DNA of 27,941 bases, taken from the NCBI GenBank assembly GCA_964486625.1, contig CAZANW010000020.1, forward strand, positions 1 to 27,941, in the 5' to 3' direction. The notes under the pieces are model-generated. The model was not told the DNA's origin and made no database searches. It saw only the letters and a list, made by a program, of their open reading frames with translations. Origin of the DNA: JAWCQZ01 sp964486625. GTDB taxonomy: Archaea > Halobacteriota > Syntropharchaeia > JACQPP01. The translations under genes and the position numbers were made by a program. Numbering within the stretch: position 1 is the first letter of the stretch; each line of letters starts with the position of its first letter. Of this stretch, positions 6,701-12,848 are shown one piece after another.

Positions 6701-9375
6701 CGTGCAACGGCGCTCCGCAACAGCCCCTCGACCAGTGGTGGGAGAAGGCGCTCGGCCTCTACGGCTCCGCCCAGTTCGACCAGCCGAAGGGCGAGAGGGG
6801 CGTCCTGGCCGCCAACGCCTCCTACTCCTTCATGCCCGGCGTCTGGAACCGCATGTCCTTCGGGGCCTCTCCGACCCTCGCCGACCTCGACGCGGACGGG
6901 TTAATGGAAATCGTGACCGGGAGCGACGAATACGCCAACTGCTACCCCGAGTTGAACTGGTCCGGGCCCTGCAAGTACGCCAACGGCATCTGGCGCGTCT
7001 TCGACTCCAGCCTGGGCCTCCTCGGCGCGAAGGACACCCGGACCGATGAGGCGAGGACGAGCGTGGCGGTGGCGGACGTTTACGGCGGGAACTCGACCGT
7101 CAAGCGGTTCGACCAAGCCGATAACCCCTCGCCGGGCGCAGACATCGCCACATCCGTTGTTGTGGATTCGACGGGGAACATCTACGTGGGCGGGTGGTAC
7201 AACGTGGGCGGCAGCGACGATGGCGGGCGGCTGGTCAAATTGCCCCCGAACGGCGGGGCGGCCGTCTGGGACTACAAGTTCCCCGGCCAGGCGGGCTGGG
7301 ACCGCATCTACGCCCTCGCCCTCGACAACGGCGGGAACGTCTATGCGGCCATGGAGGAGAGGCTTCCGGGCGAGTCCCGGTGGAACGTGACGAAGTTCAG
7401 CCCGGCCGGCGGCGTCGTCTGGACCTACGTGGAGAACCCGAGCCCCTACACCGACGCGCCCCAAGCCATCGCGGTCAACAGCACCGGCTACGTCTTCGTG
7501 GCCGGTTACGACACCAAGACCGCGGGGGGCAACGACAACCGGTGGAACCTGCGGGCCATCACTCCCGCCGGGGCCGCGGCGTGGAACTACAGCGTGAACC
7601 AGACCACCGGGGCGGACCAAGTGAATGCCATCGCGGTTGACGGTGGGGACAACATCTACCTGGCGGGCGTGGTGGACCTCTTCGGCGACGGCTCGTGGAA
7701 CGTGACCAAGCTCGGCCCCACGGGCTCGAAGCTCTGGTCTTGGACGGAGAACCCCTCCGGCAACGCCGACGAGCCGAAGGGGATTGCCGTGGACGGGGCG
7801 GGCAACGCCTACGTTGCCGGATACGAGACCGTCGGCGGCAGCGACACCCAGTGGCGCGTCCGGCAACTCAACGCAGACGGGACGGCGGGCTGGCTCTACA
7901 CCAGCAACCCCGGTGGTGCCCAGAACCGGGCCCAGGCCGTCGCCCTGGACCCCGACGGCGGCCTCTGGGTCGCCGGCTACGACGAGCCCGCAGGCTCCGG
8001 CAGCGCCCGGTGGCGCGTCCAGAAGCTGGCGCCCGGAGGCGTCCCGGACGGCGCCTACGCGGACCCGCCGCAGGTGAACGGGAGCGACGCCCGGGCCATC
8101 GCGATAGATTCCCTGGGCCAGATGGTCGTGGCCGGGACCGGCTACACCGGAGCCGGCGTGGACTACCAGTGGCGCGTCCTGAAGATGTACAACTCCCGTG
8201 AGATTGTCGGCGGCACCACCAGCGGCTGGAACATGGAGGTCTGGCAGTATGTCAACAGCACCACCTTCAACTCCTCGAACTACCTCTGGACCTTCCCCTC
8301 GCCCCCGGCCACCGGCGGCTCCTTCCTCTGGCACTCCAGCCCCGCGGTGAGCGACCTGAACGCGAGCCTGCCCGGCCTCGAGATTGTGGCGGGGAACAAC
8401 CCCTACGGCTCCGTCTGGGCCTTCAAGGGCGCGCCGAACGGCGTGGACGACGGGCCCTCGAAGAACACCGACACCTCCTGGTACTGGTATGGCGCGGGCA
8501 AGGAGGGCAAGGACTGGGACGTCCTCTGGAAGTTCGACACGGGCGGCAGCGTCATTGCCACCGCGGCCATGGGCAACGTCTCCGGCGACTCCCGGCCCGA
8601 GGTCGTCATCGGCTCCGACGACGGCAAACTCTACGCCATCAACGGGACGACGGGCCAGAAGGTGTGGCAGTATGACGCGGGGACGGCCTACGTGAGCGAC
8701 CTGGGCACCAAGGGCATCGAGTCGAGCGCGGCCATCGCCGACTTCGACGGGGACGGGCAGAATGAGGTCGTCGTGGGGACAGCCACCGGCAACGTCGTCG
8801 TCATCCGGGGCGACCTGAACAGCGACGGCGTCATCAGCGGTTCCTCGGAGGTCGCCGCGTTCGCCACCGGCGGCCCGGTCCTCTCCTCGCCGGCCGTGGG
8901 CAACACCACCCCGGCGGGCGGGACGGGCAAGGAGATTGTGGTCGGCAGCGACGACGGGAAGGTCTACGCCCTGCGGTGGAACCCCGGCACCAACACCGTC
9001 TCCCAGGTCTGGAGTTTCGCCACCGGGGGCGCGGTCCGCTCCTCGCCCGCCCTCGCGGCCCGGAACGACTCCCAGGCCGCCGGGAACAAGAGGGACGTTT
9101 ACGTGGGTTCCGAGGACGGCTACCTCTACCTCCTCAACGGCACGGATGGGAGTTTGGTGGACCGGTTCCAGGGCCCCGGGCCCCTGCGGACCTCCCCCTC
9201 GGTGGCCGACATCGACAACGACGGGAAACTGGAGGTCGTCTTCGTCTCCTGGAGGGCGCCCGACGTCCTCTGGTTGGTCGAGGACACCGGCTCCAACCTC
9301 TCTCCCGGCGCCGCGAGGACGCCCTGGCCCACCTTCCGGCACGACGCGGCCCGGACGGGGGTGGTTCTGCCATGA
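760..9375 (+). CDS. Giant secreted surface protein: tandem Ig-like modules plus nested beta-propellers
   Basis: This encodes 2871 residues. Residues 1-24 form a signal peptide (basic start, hydrophobic core, cleavage near VAATHS). Residues about 25-2020 are roughly fifteen beta-rich Ig/macroglobulin-like modules of 100-150 residues. Seven consecutive modules end in a W-x-SGWYS-like strand followed by WFEVRPF. A Gly-rich insert lies near 625-650. Residues about 2030-2871 carry FG-GAP/PQQ-like blades (ASPTLADLDADG, SSAAIADFDGDG, GSDDGKLYAI) ending PWPTFRHDAARTG, a common ending of such propellers. Residues 2111-2478 are a complete seven-bladed SBBP-type propeller inserted into one FG-GAP blade. 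Many N-x-S/T sequons suggest heavy N-glycosylation. There is no C-terminal anchor. The stop overlaps the start of the next gene (ATGA), whose product is membrane-anchored. The likely role is adhesion, or an envelope or sheath component; no catalytic motif is visible. Confidence 0.9.
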   Translation: MGPEGRFGLTLLLLAFLLSPVAATHSDVSVGLNKSAYCTSDGYLGVSGRVLTHDGTAPGAGKNVTLDLYHSASAESKQFLQSTVVDLVPSTGNFTNDTLAVPAGTQGKHFIQATYVGTNKNWTAKVTFLVLPKCVDSYTASTDKSVYAPGEKMVLTGTALRKVQGVTEGVPGLNPLELRVADGDGATVYSGTCGPTDSAGSCNVTATAPASAGTYWFDVNNSSTTSFQVLPFEVSTTPYDSKTKLPTVKFAPGDTLRISVAVTVGGNPPTSGTYTVMANSAILSEAGSLVKNYGPITLTGAETSPYVGSADITLKSADFPNGNYKIVTNVSSGASTVSAFAYFTVTSYTLELLPLKNGGFLPGSTTAFTNTEVRYGARLISANKTSVNVTGSGGSVNGAILDAQGNPLPIPVGNSSNSSLVTAEGTTVSGYRMNFTTPAAPGTYTLNVNATYQNRTYKETVVFRVTNLFARAVPVDGKGQGRQAFNGREYLYLNVSLYQSVNGVPVEIPATSILLKEVRNATGNAFAYAQNDNWQGDDLAKLEWRNNTTPLVRLKLDNPGRGGDYTAVLFVANGANETRARAAIRIEPYCVSLAWGENRFQYSTQENVTLRLNVQEASYGQAQAGNGGGGPQPATGGGGGFGDCPGSQAVSGATVTFLRLNNDRSNQPLNLDNLTVVCTSTDSSGSSTCTLAPAGGKWSTGFYSAELLVTGSDGVSTGNGYAFFEVREFYIWAFPINPADPANFYWWFNRTANVSFRVKMYDAFGGGFDPWAGGGAQGGLKGKVQVNSIFYHGTAGEWLWPPVELPYSGTLPNATINGTGTGLLNLTVPMNGSNVTGWKPGIYSVALQGTTDDGRVDYGEGWFEVRIWDAGAWPVDAEALLANSGESLDWKDAYLPNQSVTLYINIRNLPAQPWLYTPPGENLTCQTPPPGLQFVEATVKRITDFSSWPPRDVDSSIYTASPAHLSVSTSAGNPQSPKKPSEAVWLKLQPDKKWPSGWYSVVLDLHGNPDCGNETAWGWFQIRPFYATAQMVNAQNVSVWQTKGAGPLWLNVTTTRNQPWWPPSCVGCQPWVPLDAAGPIPTTIQEMALNSFSMATESFRRLNMSADDFPDNFSAGRLFIPGQANVSLTYQGNPALRWPSGWYSGTVTLNDSNGDAGSTWLGFEVRPFVLLAQTVDNNGMPLSEVPSNSPVRVNLTFRDPDLFSWSDPQNASSLLAGAFTVESVKDQRWFPFFSETSVTYDKVPPATVSNSGGGNITLSPPGGAWSSGWNNLRVVAKDSQGGTAEGWAWFNAVPYRASVLCVKEEGQAGCPGVWPVNVDTGKKVLVQVRLENPTDMSDATGHLAKVSENWPVPRTFASPNSTVTGTQWIEVNPSGTDPGAWDIGSHSLSLQFTEGPEIWASFNAVGLQGNAWPASWAYNKDQPVFFNFSSPAVTKGGQPVCFSVAGVRTVNWKESGYAPNFVTVSPGRLHLSNATTANVTGDICDPGVYLRVDPPDGGWTKGDYGAEITVQSGASKGEIWPWFNIVVPGLAFSYPLGGEQIKGFVQVNANTFDDPNCDAKEVRFYYNAGPVYTDADTLIGNYSTQWCNNGWGVGWSIANLSAGAYKLRAKALSGAGVEVASAETGEVTVLDPSALPAAFSGAYSWTGRYANGTAAAAGIDVVQARVGLLVRTGGFYSINGCLYGDDWGVWVGCNWTTFNAPSYNFYAPKRVSSTSTPGSVQLPNNTTFVIGDQDVTFMGLTGSDGGRNPCAAGALMGQVNTQTQASGPFSITLNVTTAAMAGLIPGPYTLVCNGESNGTVTALSVPPPQTAEAVLEFDGKPLASGGYVNKNLTLTGLNLQTALCCLNLDWRDRAVLGTFDSSQFHAPGAKFTAKPPVTADYPTDVNGGGFDFLNATVEVQINEPGTYTLTADLYSNVSWQPLAPANNSTTYGAPGVVQVNLTFPGGAIRSAGLPPGTQLYLRNIRLWNATPNPCFFPPFPACNGAPQQPLDQWWEKALGLYGSAQFDQPKGERGVLAANASYSFMPGVWNRMSFGASPTLADLDADGLMEIVTGSDEYANCYPELNWSGPCKYANGIWRVFDSSLGLLGAKDTRTDEARTSVAVADVYGGNSTVKRFDQADNPSPGADIATSVVVDSTGNIYVGGWYNVGGSDDGGRLVKLPPNGGAAVWDYKFPGQAGWDRIYALALDNGGNVYAAMEERLPGESRWNVTKFSPAGGVVWTYVENPSPYTDAPQAIAVNSTGYVFVAGYDTKTAGGNDNRWNLRAITPAGAAAWNYSVNQTTGADQVNAIAVDGGDNIYLAGVVDLFGDGSWNVTKLGPTGSKLWSWTENPSGNADEPKGIAVDGAGNAYVAGYETVGGSDTQWRVRQLNADGTAGWLYTSNPGGAQNRAQAVALDPDGGLWVAGYDEPAGSGSARWRVQKLAPGGVPDGAYADPPQVNGSDARAIAIDSLGQMVVAGTGYTGAGVDYQWRVLKMYNSREIVGGTTSGWNMEVWQYVNSTTFNSSNYLWTFPSPPATGGSFLWHSSPAVSDLNASLPGLEIVAGNNPYGSVWAFKGAPNGVDDGPSKNTDTSWYWYGAGKEGKDWDVLWKFDTGGSVIATAAMGNVSGDSRPEVVIGSDDGKLYAINGTTGQKVWQYDAGTAYVSDLGTKGIESSAAIADFDGDGQNEVVVGTATGNVVVIRGDLNSDGVISGSSEVAAFATGGPVLSSPAVGNTTPAGGTGKEIVVGSDDGKVYALRWNPGTNTVSQVWSFATGGAVRSSPALAARNDSQAAGNKRDVYVGSEDGYLYLLNGTDGSLVDRFQGPGPLRTSPSVADIDNDGKLEVVFVSWRAPDVLWLVEDTGSNLSPGAARTPWPTFRHDAARTGVVLP
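2851..5340 (+). repeat. Tandem protein modules with a W-SGWYS / WFEVRPF signature
   Basis: Within the giant gene a two-part signature recurs near nt 2851, 3271, 3739, 4171, 4552, 4900 and 5254. Examples are WSTGFYSAEL, WKPGIYSVAL, WPSGWYSVVL, WPSGWYSGTV, WSSGWNNLRV, WDIGSHSLSL and WTKGDYGAEI. Each is followed 15-25 residues later by an aromatic strand such as FFEVREF, WFEVRIW, WFQIRPF, GFEVRPF, WFNAVPY, SFNAVGL or WFNIVVP. The period is about 100-155 residues. It looks like the last two strands of an Ig-like fold repeated seven times. Confidence 0.75.
6853..9330 (+). repeat. Eight FG-GAP/PQQ-like propeller blades in the giant protein, one interrupted
   Basis: Blade starts can be read at ASPTLADLDADG, TSVAVADVYGG, SSPAVSDLNASL, ATAAMGNVSGDS, SSAAIADFDGDG, SSPAVGNTTPAG, SSPALAARNDSQ and TSPSVADIDNDG. 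Each continues to an E-I/V-V-x-G-S strand. Eight blades would close one propeller. The second is split by the nested propeller at 7090-8190. The Asp-rich D-x-D-x-D-G loops are expected to bind calcium in this family. Confidence 0.7.
7090..8190 (+). repeat. Seven SBBP-type blades forming a nested beta-propeller
   Basis: Seven repeats of about 50 residues follow the pattern A-x-A-I-A-V-D-x-x-G-N-x-Y-V-A-G-Y ... W-x-V-x-K-L ... G. The starts are at TSVVVDSTGN, IYALALDNGGN, PQAIAVNSTGY, VNAIAVDGGDN, PKGIAVDGAGN, AQAVALDPDGG and ARAIAIDSLGQ. The segment opens with a lone outer strand (VKRFDQADNPSPGAD) that completes blade seven, as in a closed ring. It is 1101 bp, exactly 367 codons, and is bounded on both sides by AAC-TC (Asn-Ser). 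Confidence 0.75.
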
Positions 9376-10886
9376 GGCTGCGGATTCTGGTGCTGGTCGT
9401 GGCGCTCCTCGCCCTCGCCTCCGCCGCCTCCGCCCAGGTGAGCCTCAGCAACTTCAAGTGCGCCGTGGGAGGGAGCGACACCACCTCGGTCCTCCACGTC
9501 TTGGTGGGCGAGCCCTTCCTCTGCCAAGTCACCATCACCAACACCGGGACCGCCACGGCCCAGTTGAACGACATCCGGCTCCTGGCGGGCGACTGGGCCG
9601 AGCAGTCGAGCACCACCGGCGTCGTGTCCGACGTCCAGTTGCGCCAGGGCCAGTCTACCACGGCGGTCTTCACCGGCATCAAGGCCCGGAAGGCGGGGGA
9701 CCAGACCTTCCAGTCGGTCATCGCGAACGGCGTCGCGGGGGACGCCTCCGGCGTCGTGGTGAAGGCCTCCACCTTCCAGCTCACCGTGACCCAGGACCCG
9801 CCGGGGACCCTCGACGCCAACAAACCGTTCCAGGTCTTCGCACAGGTGACGGCGGCGGGGGACCTCTCCAGCGCCCGCGTCACGCTCGACACCACCTGCA
9901 CCCTCGACCCCGCCGACCAGGCCACCACCCGCACCCTCGGGGCCATTCCCGACGGGGCCTCCCGCTCCGCCCTGTGGGACTTGGTCCAGAAGACGGGCGG
10001 GTGCGCCTACTCGGTCAGCGTGCGCGCCACCGGGCAGAAGGAAATCAGCCGGAGCACGACCAGCCAGGTTTCCCTCCCCGGCGGCGGAGGCTGCACTGTG
10101 AACTGCGGCCCCCCCGGCGGTGGGGGCCCTTCCGGCGGCGGCGCGGCCCCCCCGGAGGAGAAGAAGGTCATCCTCAACGACCCGCTGATGGGGCTCCTGA
10201 CCCTCCTCGTCGAGGTCTCGGAGGAGAAGTCCATCCCCTTCGTCTCCAAGGGCGCCCCGCAACTCCTCGACTTCACGAAGACCGTCACGTCCCAGGTCAC
10301 CTTCACGCTGAAGGATTCCGCCTCCAACGTGGGCGTCACCTCCTATCAGTTGGCCTCGAAACCCAAGGAGGTCCCCGCCGACCCCGCGGGATTGGTCAAC
10401 AAATACCTCGCCATCCGGACGGAGAACATCGGCAAGGAGGCGAACATCCAAGAGGCCACCATCTCCTTCAAGGTGCCGAAGGCCGCCCTGGAGGGGGCCT
10501 CCGCGGACGGGGTGGCGCTCCAGAAATACCTCGTGGACAACGGCAAACTGGTCTGGAAGGCCCTGCCCACGACCAAGGTGAGGGAGGACGGCGACTACAT
10601 CTATTTCCGGAGCATCACGCCCGGCTTCAGCATCTTCGCCATCGCTGGGGAGCGGAGCCCCGACGCCCGGGTGAGCCTCTTCGCCATCACCCTGCCGACG
10701 GTCAGCCTGGCTCCGGGCGCCCCCTCCGGCCCCGAGATTCCCCTGCCGGGACCGGGGAGCGCCCCGCCGCCCCGGGAAATCATCACGGGCGGCCTCTCCT
10801 CGACTCCCCTCCTCGGGGTGGGGGTCGCCGCCATCGTGGGGGCGGCGGGGGTGGCCCTCGTGCTCCTGAGGCGCAGGAAAGGATAG
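9372..10886 (+). CDS. Membrane-anchored surface protein with PGF-pre-PGF domain
   Basis: This encodes 504 residues. The signal peptide is residues 1-21 (MRLRILVLVVALLALASAAS, cleaved before QVSL). Residues about 22-225 contain two beta-sandwich, CARDB-like modules (LVGEPFLCQVTITNTGTA). A Gly/Pro-rich linker spans about 235-262. Residues about 340-425 match the PGF-pre-PGF domain: an ISFKVPKA strand, VALQKY, a W-x-x-L-x-T strand, and the ending SITPGFSIFAIAG. Residues 480-499 are a transmembrane helix followed by RRRKG, so the protein is anchored with its bulk outside. Its ATG overlaps the stop of the giant gene (ATGA), implying coupled translation and an anchoring or assembly partner role. 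The stop is TAG. Confidence 0.88.
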   Translation: MRLRILVLVVALLALASAASAQVSLSNFKCAVGGSDTTSVLHVLVGEPFLCQVTITNTGTATAQLNDIRLLAGDWAEQSSTTGVVSDVQLRQGQSTTAVFTGIKARKAGDQTFQSVIANGVAGDASGVVVKASTFQLTVTQDPPGTLDANKPFQVFAQVTAAGDLSSARVTLDTTCTLDPADQATTRTLGAIPDGASRSALWDLVQKTGGCAYSVSVRATGQKEISRSTTSQVSLPGGGGCTVNCGPPGGGGPSGGGAAPPEEKKVILNDPLMGLLTLLVEVSEEKSIPFVSKGAPQLLDFTKTVTSQVTFTLKDSASNVGVTSYQLASKPKEVPADPAGLVNKYLAIRTENIGKEANIQEATISFKVPKAALEGASADGVALQKYLVDNGKLVWKALPTTKVREDGDYIYFRSITPGFSIFAIAGERSPDARVSLFAITLPTVSLAPGAPSGPEIPLPGPGSAPPPREIITGGLSSTPLLGVGVAAIVGAAGVALVLLRRRKG

Positions 10887-10900
10887 CATCCCTCGGATTT

Positions 10901-10929
10901 GGGAGAGGGTGCCCCCCATCTCCTCTCCC
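10901..10929 (+). terminator. Hairpin between convergent genes
   Basis: GGGAGAGG (10901-10908) pairs with CCTCTCCC (10922-10929) across a 13-nt loop, and is followed by the pyrimidine-rich ATCTTTCTCCC. It lies between the surface operon and the convergent nikR gene, where a terminator is expected. It lacks a strong T-run. Confidence 0.35.
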
Positions 10930-10943
10930 CATCTTTCTCCCGC

Positions 10944-11333
10944 TCAAACGACCGTCAGTTTGACCTGCTTGACTCCCCGCCGGGAGGTCAAATCCCGGGT
11001 CATGGCCCGGAGGCGGGCCGCGGAGCCCTTCACCGCGATGAGTTCCAGGCAATTCTCCTTCTCCAGATGCAGGTGGAGGGTCGCGGTCACCAGGTCTCCG
11101 TGGCGGTGCTGAATCTCCACCAGCGCATCCTCCAGCCCCCGGACCCGGGAGTCGTAGAGGACGAGGAGGGCCCCGACCCCCCTTCCCCGGCCAAGGCGCC
11201 ACTGGTGCTCGGAGACGAAGTGCTGCATCGCCGCTTGGACCGCCTTGGAGCGGTCCTTGTGGCCGAGGCCGGTCATCGTCTCCTCGAAGGCCGCGAGGAG
11301 GTCCTCGGGGACGGAAACCGTAACGCGCTGCAT
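10944..11333 (-). CDS. nikR: Nickel-responsive regulator NikR
   Basis: A 129-residue protein of the usual NikR length. Residues 1-45 are a ribbon-helix-helix DNA-binding domain starting MQRVTVSVPEDLL. Residues about 53-129 are the ACT-like nickel-sensing domain. The four high-affinity nickel ligands of the family fall at the same numbers as in the E. coli protein: His76, His87, His89 and Cys95 (in HRHGDLVTATLHLH and ENCLEL). The gene diverges from a UreH/NiCoT-like transporter, with about 100 bp between the starts. On binding Ni(II) the tetramer should bind that region and repress transport. Its own TATA-like AT stretch at 11356-11362 overlaps an inverted repeat, so autoregulation is plausible. 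Confidence 0.92.
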   Translation of the reverse strand: MQRVTVSVPEDLLAAFEETMTGLGHKDRSKAVQAAMQHFVSEHQWRLGRGRGVGALLVLYDSRVRGLEDALVEIQHRHGDLVTATLHLHLEKENCLELIAVKGSAARLRAMTRDLTSRRGVKQVKLTVV

Positions 11334-11355
11334 GCTCCCCCGTGGAGAAGTGGGC

Positions 11356-11438
11356 GAAAAATGTTTCGGAACCGCGAAACGCGCCCGAGCGCACGAAAAG
11401 GTTTAAAGGGAGTATGAAACATCTACGAAAAAGTATGA
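11356..11438. promoter_or_regulatory. nikR/transporter divergent control region with candidate NikR sites
   Basis: Three elements are visible. A 6-bp inverted repeat, GTTTCG (11363-11368) and CGAAAC (11375-11380), lies beside the minus-strand TATA-like CATTTTTCG. A plus-strand TATA-like TTTAAA is at 11402-11407. A direct repeat AGTATGA occurs at 11411-11417 and 11432-11438, 21 bp apart. GTATGA is the half-site of the E. coli NikR operator, where it is arranged as an inverted repeat; here both copies point the same way. Confidence 0.5.
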
Positions 11439-12142
11439 CGCTCCCGTTCCCGTTCGTCGCCCTCGCCATGGGCCTCGGGGGCAAGCACGCCTACGACGCC
11501 GACCACCTCGTGGCGGTCGGCAACATCCTGGTCGGCAGCAACTCCCTACGGAAGACCGCGACCCTGGTCCCCTTCTGGCTCGCGGGCCACCAGACCACCG
11601 CCATCACCATCACGCTGATGATATGGTTCGCCAAGGAGGCCTTCCTGGGCAACGTGCTGGACCGGATGGACATGATCGTGGCCGTGCTGCTCCTGGTCCT
11701 GGGGGCCTGGCGGATTCTCGCCTTCGTCCGGAGGCGGTGGGGCCACGAGCACGGCCACATCCACCGGCTCGGGCGGTGGTCCGCGGAGCACGCCCACCTC
11801 CACATCCATCTCTCGCGCTACAAGAGCCACCTCGGCCTCTACGGAATCGGGCTCGTCCAGGGCCTTGCCAGCAACGACGAGATTTTCCTCCTCGCCACCA
11901 CCGCTCTCGCGGTCACGACCCTGTCGGGCCTCCTCGTGGGAGTGGCCATTTTCAGCATCGGTGCCCTCCTCGGCATGCTCCTGTTCGGCGTCGGCCTCAC
12001 CTATCCCCTGGTCCGCAGGGGCGGGGAGTGGACCCGGGACCTCGCCACCCTGGTGGCGGGCGTCGTCTCCGTCGCCTACGCGGCGTGGCTGTTTGCCGGG
12101 ATGGAGGGAATCAATCCCCTGGCGCCCCTTTTCGGCGGCTGA
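11435..12142 (+). CDS. Nickel/cobalt transporter, UreH/NiCoT-like
   Basis: A 235-residue integral membrane protein with about six hydrophobic helices. Helix I carries HAYDADH (residues 18-24), matching the H-x-x-D-A-D-H nickel-binding motif of NiCoT permeases. A cytoplasmic-type loop (about 100-132) is rich in histidine: H104, 106, 108, 110, then H119, 121, 123, 125 and 132, likely a metal-collecting loop. GLVQGLASNDEI (140-150) sits where the family has its second substrate motif. I prefer the ATG at 11435 because the TATA-like TTTAAA at 11402 is about 30 nt upstream; an in-frame ATG at 11414 would add seven residues. It is adjacent to and divergent from nikR, so nickel is the likely substrate. 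The stop lies 5 nt from the convergent uL5 stop. Confidence 0.85.
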   Translation: MTLPFPFVALAMGLGGKHAYDADHLVAVGNILVGSNSLRKTATLVPFWLAGHQTTAITITLMIWFAKEAFLGNVLDRMDMIVAVLLLVLGAWRILAFVRRRWGHEHGHIHRLGRWSAEHAHLHIHLSRYKSHLGLYGIGLVQGLASNDEIFLLATTALAVTTLSGLLVGVAIFSIGALLGMLLFGVGLTYPLVRRGGEWTRDLATLVAGVVSVAYAAWLFAGMEGINPLAPLFGG

Positions 12143-12147
12143 CCGCG

Positions 12148-12848
12148 CTACTCGACGGAGACCCCGAACGCGTCCTTCACGAACTCGATGGCTTCTTCCC
12201 GCGTCACGCGGTGGCTCTTCGGGATGGGCCGGGGCCGGAGCCGCCGCCGGGCCACCCGGTAGCCCGGGCGTTCCAGTGCTGCGGAGACGTCCATGCCGAA
12301 GATGCCCACGTCGGGGTCGTAGCGCAGGCCGAAGTCGGTGTGGTCCTCGATGCCGAAGGAGAAGTTGCCCTGCCCGTCGAAGACCCGCTCGGGGAGGCGG
12401 TCCTCCACCGCCTTCAGGGCCCTCTCGAGGAACTCCCGGGCCCGCTTCTTCCGGAGGGTGACCACGGCGCCGATGGGCTCGCCCCGCCGGGCCTTGAAGA
12501 CCGTCTTGCGGGCGATGGTCCGGACGGGTTTCTGTCCCGTGAGGGTCTGGAGAATCGCCTCGGCGTTGGCGAGGCGCTTGCCCGACTCGCCGACGCCCAT
12601 GTTNNNNNNNNNNNNNNNNNNNNNNNNNNNNNNNNNNNNNNNNNNNNNNNNNNNNNNNNNNNNNNNNNNNNNNNNNNNNNNNNNNNNNNNNNNNNNNNNN
12701 NNNGGAGAATCGCCTCGGCGTTGGCGAGGCGCTTGCCCGACTCGCCGACGCCCATGTTAACGACCACTTTGGCCAAACGAGGGCGCCGCATCACATTTCC
12801 GGGCCCGGCGGAAACCGGAGCCGGGGCCGCGGCCGGTTCAGTTCCCAT
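12148..12848 (-). CDS. rpl5: Ribosomal protein uL5 (interrupted by an assembly gap)
   Basis: Large-subunit protein that binds 5S rRNA. The N-terminal part (MGTEPAAAPAPVSAGPGNVM, then RPRLAKVVVNMGVGESGKRL) lies right of the 100-N run, and the rest (QTLTGQKPVRTIARKTVF to DAFGVSVE) lies left of it. A 55-bp stretch is present on both sides of the Ns. Removing the Ns and one copy leaves 546 nt, which reads in one frame as 181 residues, a normal archaeal length. The gene is therefore probably intact. A strong GGAGGAGGA (12851-12859) precedes the ATG, and the start overlaps the end of eS4 by 11 nt. It is the last gene of the ribosomal cluster here. Confidence 0.93.
12549..12758. repeat. 55-bp direct duplication flanking 100 Ns (scaffold gap)
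   Basis: Positions 12549-12603 and 12704-12758 are identical over 55 bp, and 12604-12703 are exactly 100 Ns. This is what two contigs look like when they overlap by an assembler word length but were joined by a default gap. It is not a biological repeat. Confidence 0.9.

Noticed and set aside
2806..9342. Very long open frames on the minus strand (902 and 813 residues) opposite the giant surface gene
   Set aside because: They mirror the codon bias of a GC-rich plus-strand gene. They lack domains and have Val/Gly/Asp-rich low-complexity content, and the plus frame has a signal peptide and clear repeats.
11342..11434. Longer N-terminus for the nickel transporter (start at 11342)
   Set aside because: That start lies upstream of the TATA-like box at 11402. 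The added residues are polar and precede the normal family start.
12549..12758. 55-bp direct repeat as an attachment site or mobile element
   Set aside because: It lies inside uL5, flanks exactly 100 Ns, and its removal restores the protein. It is an assembly artefact.
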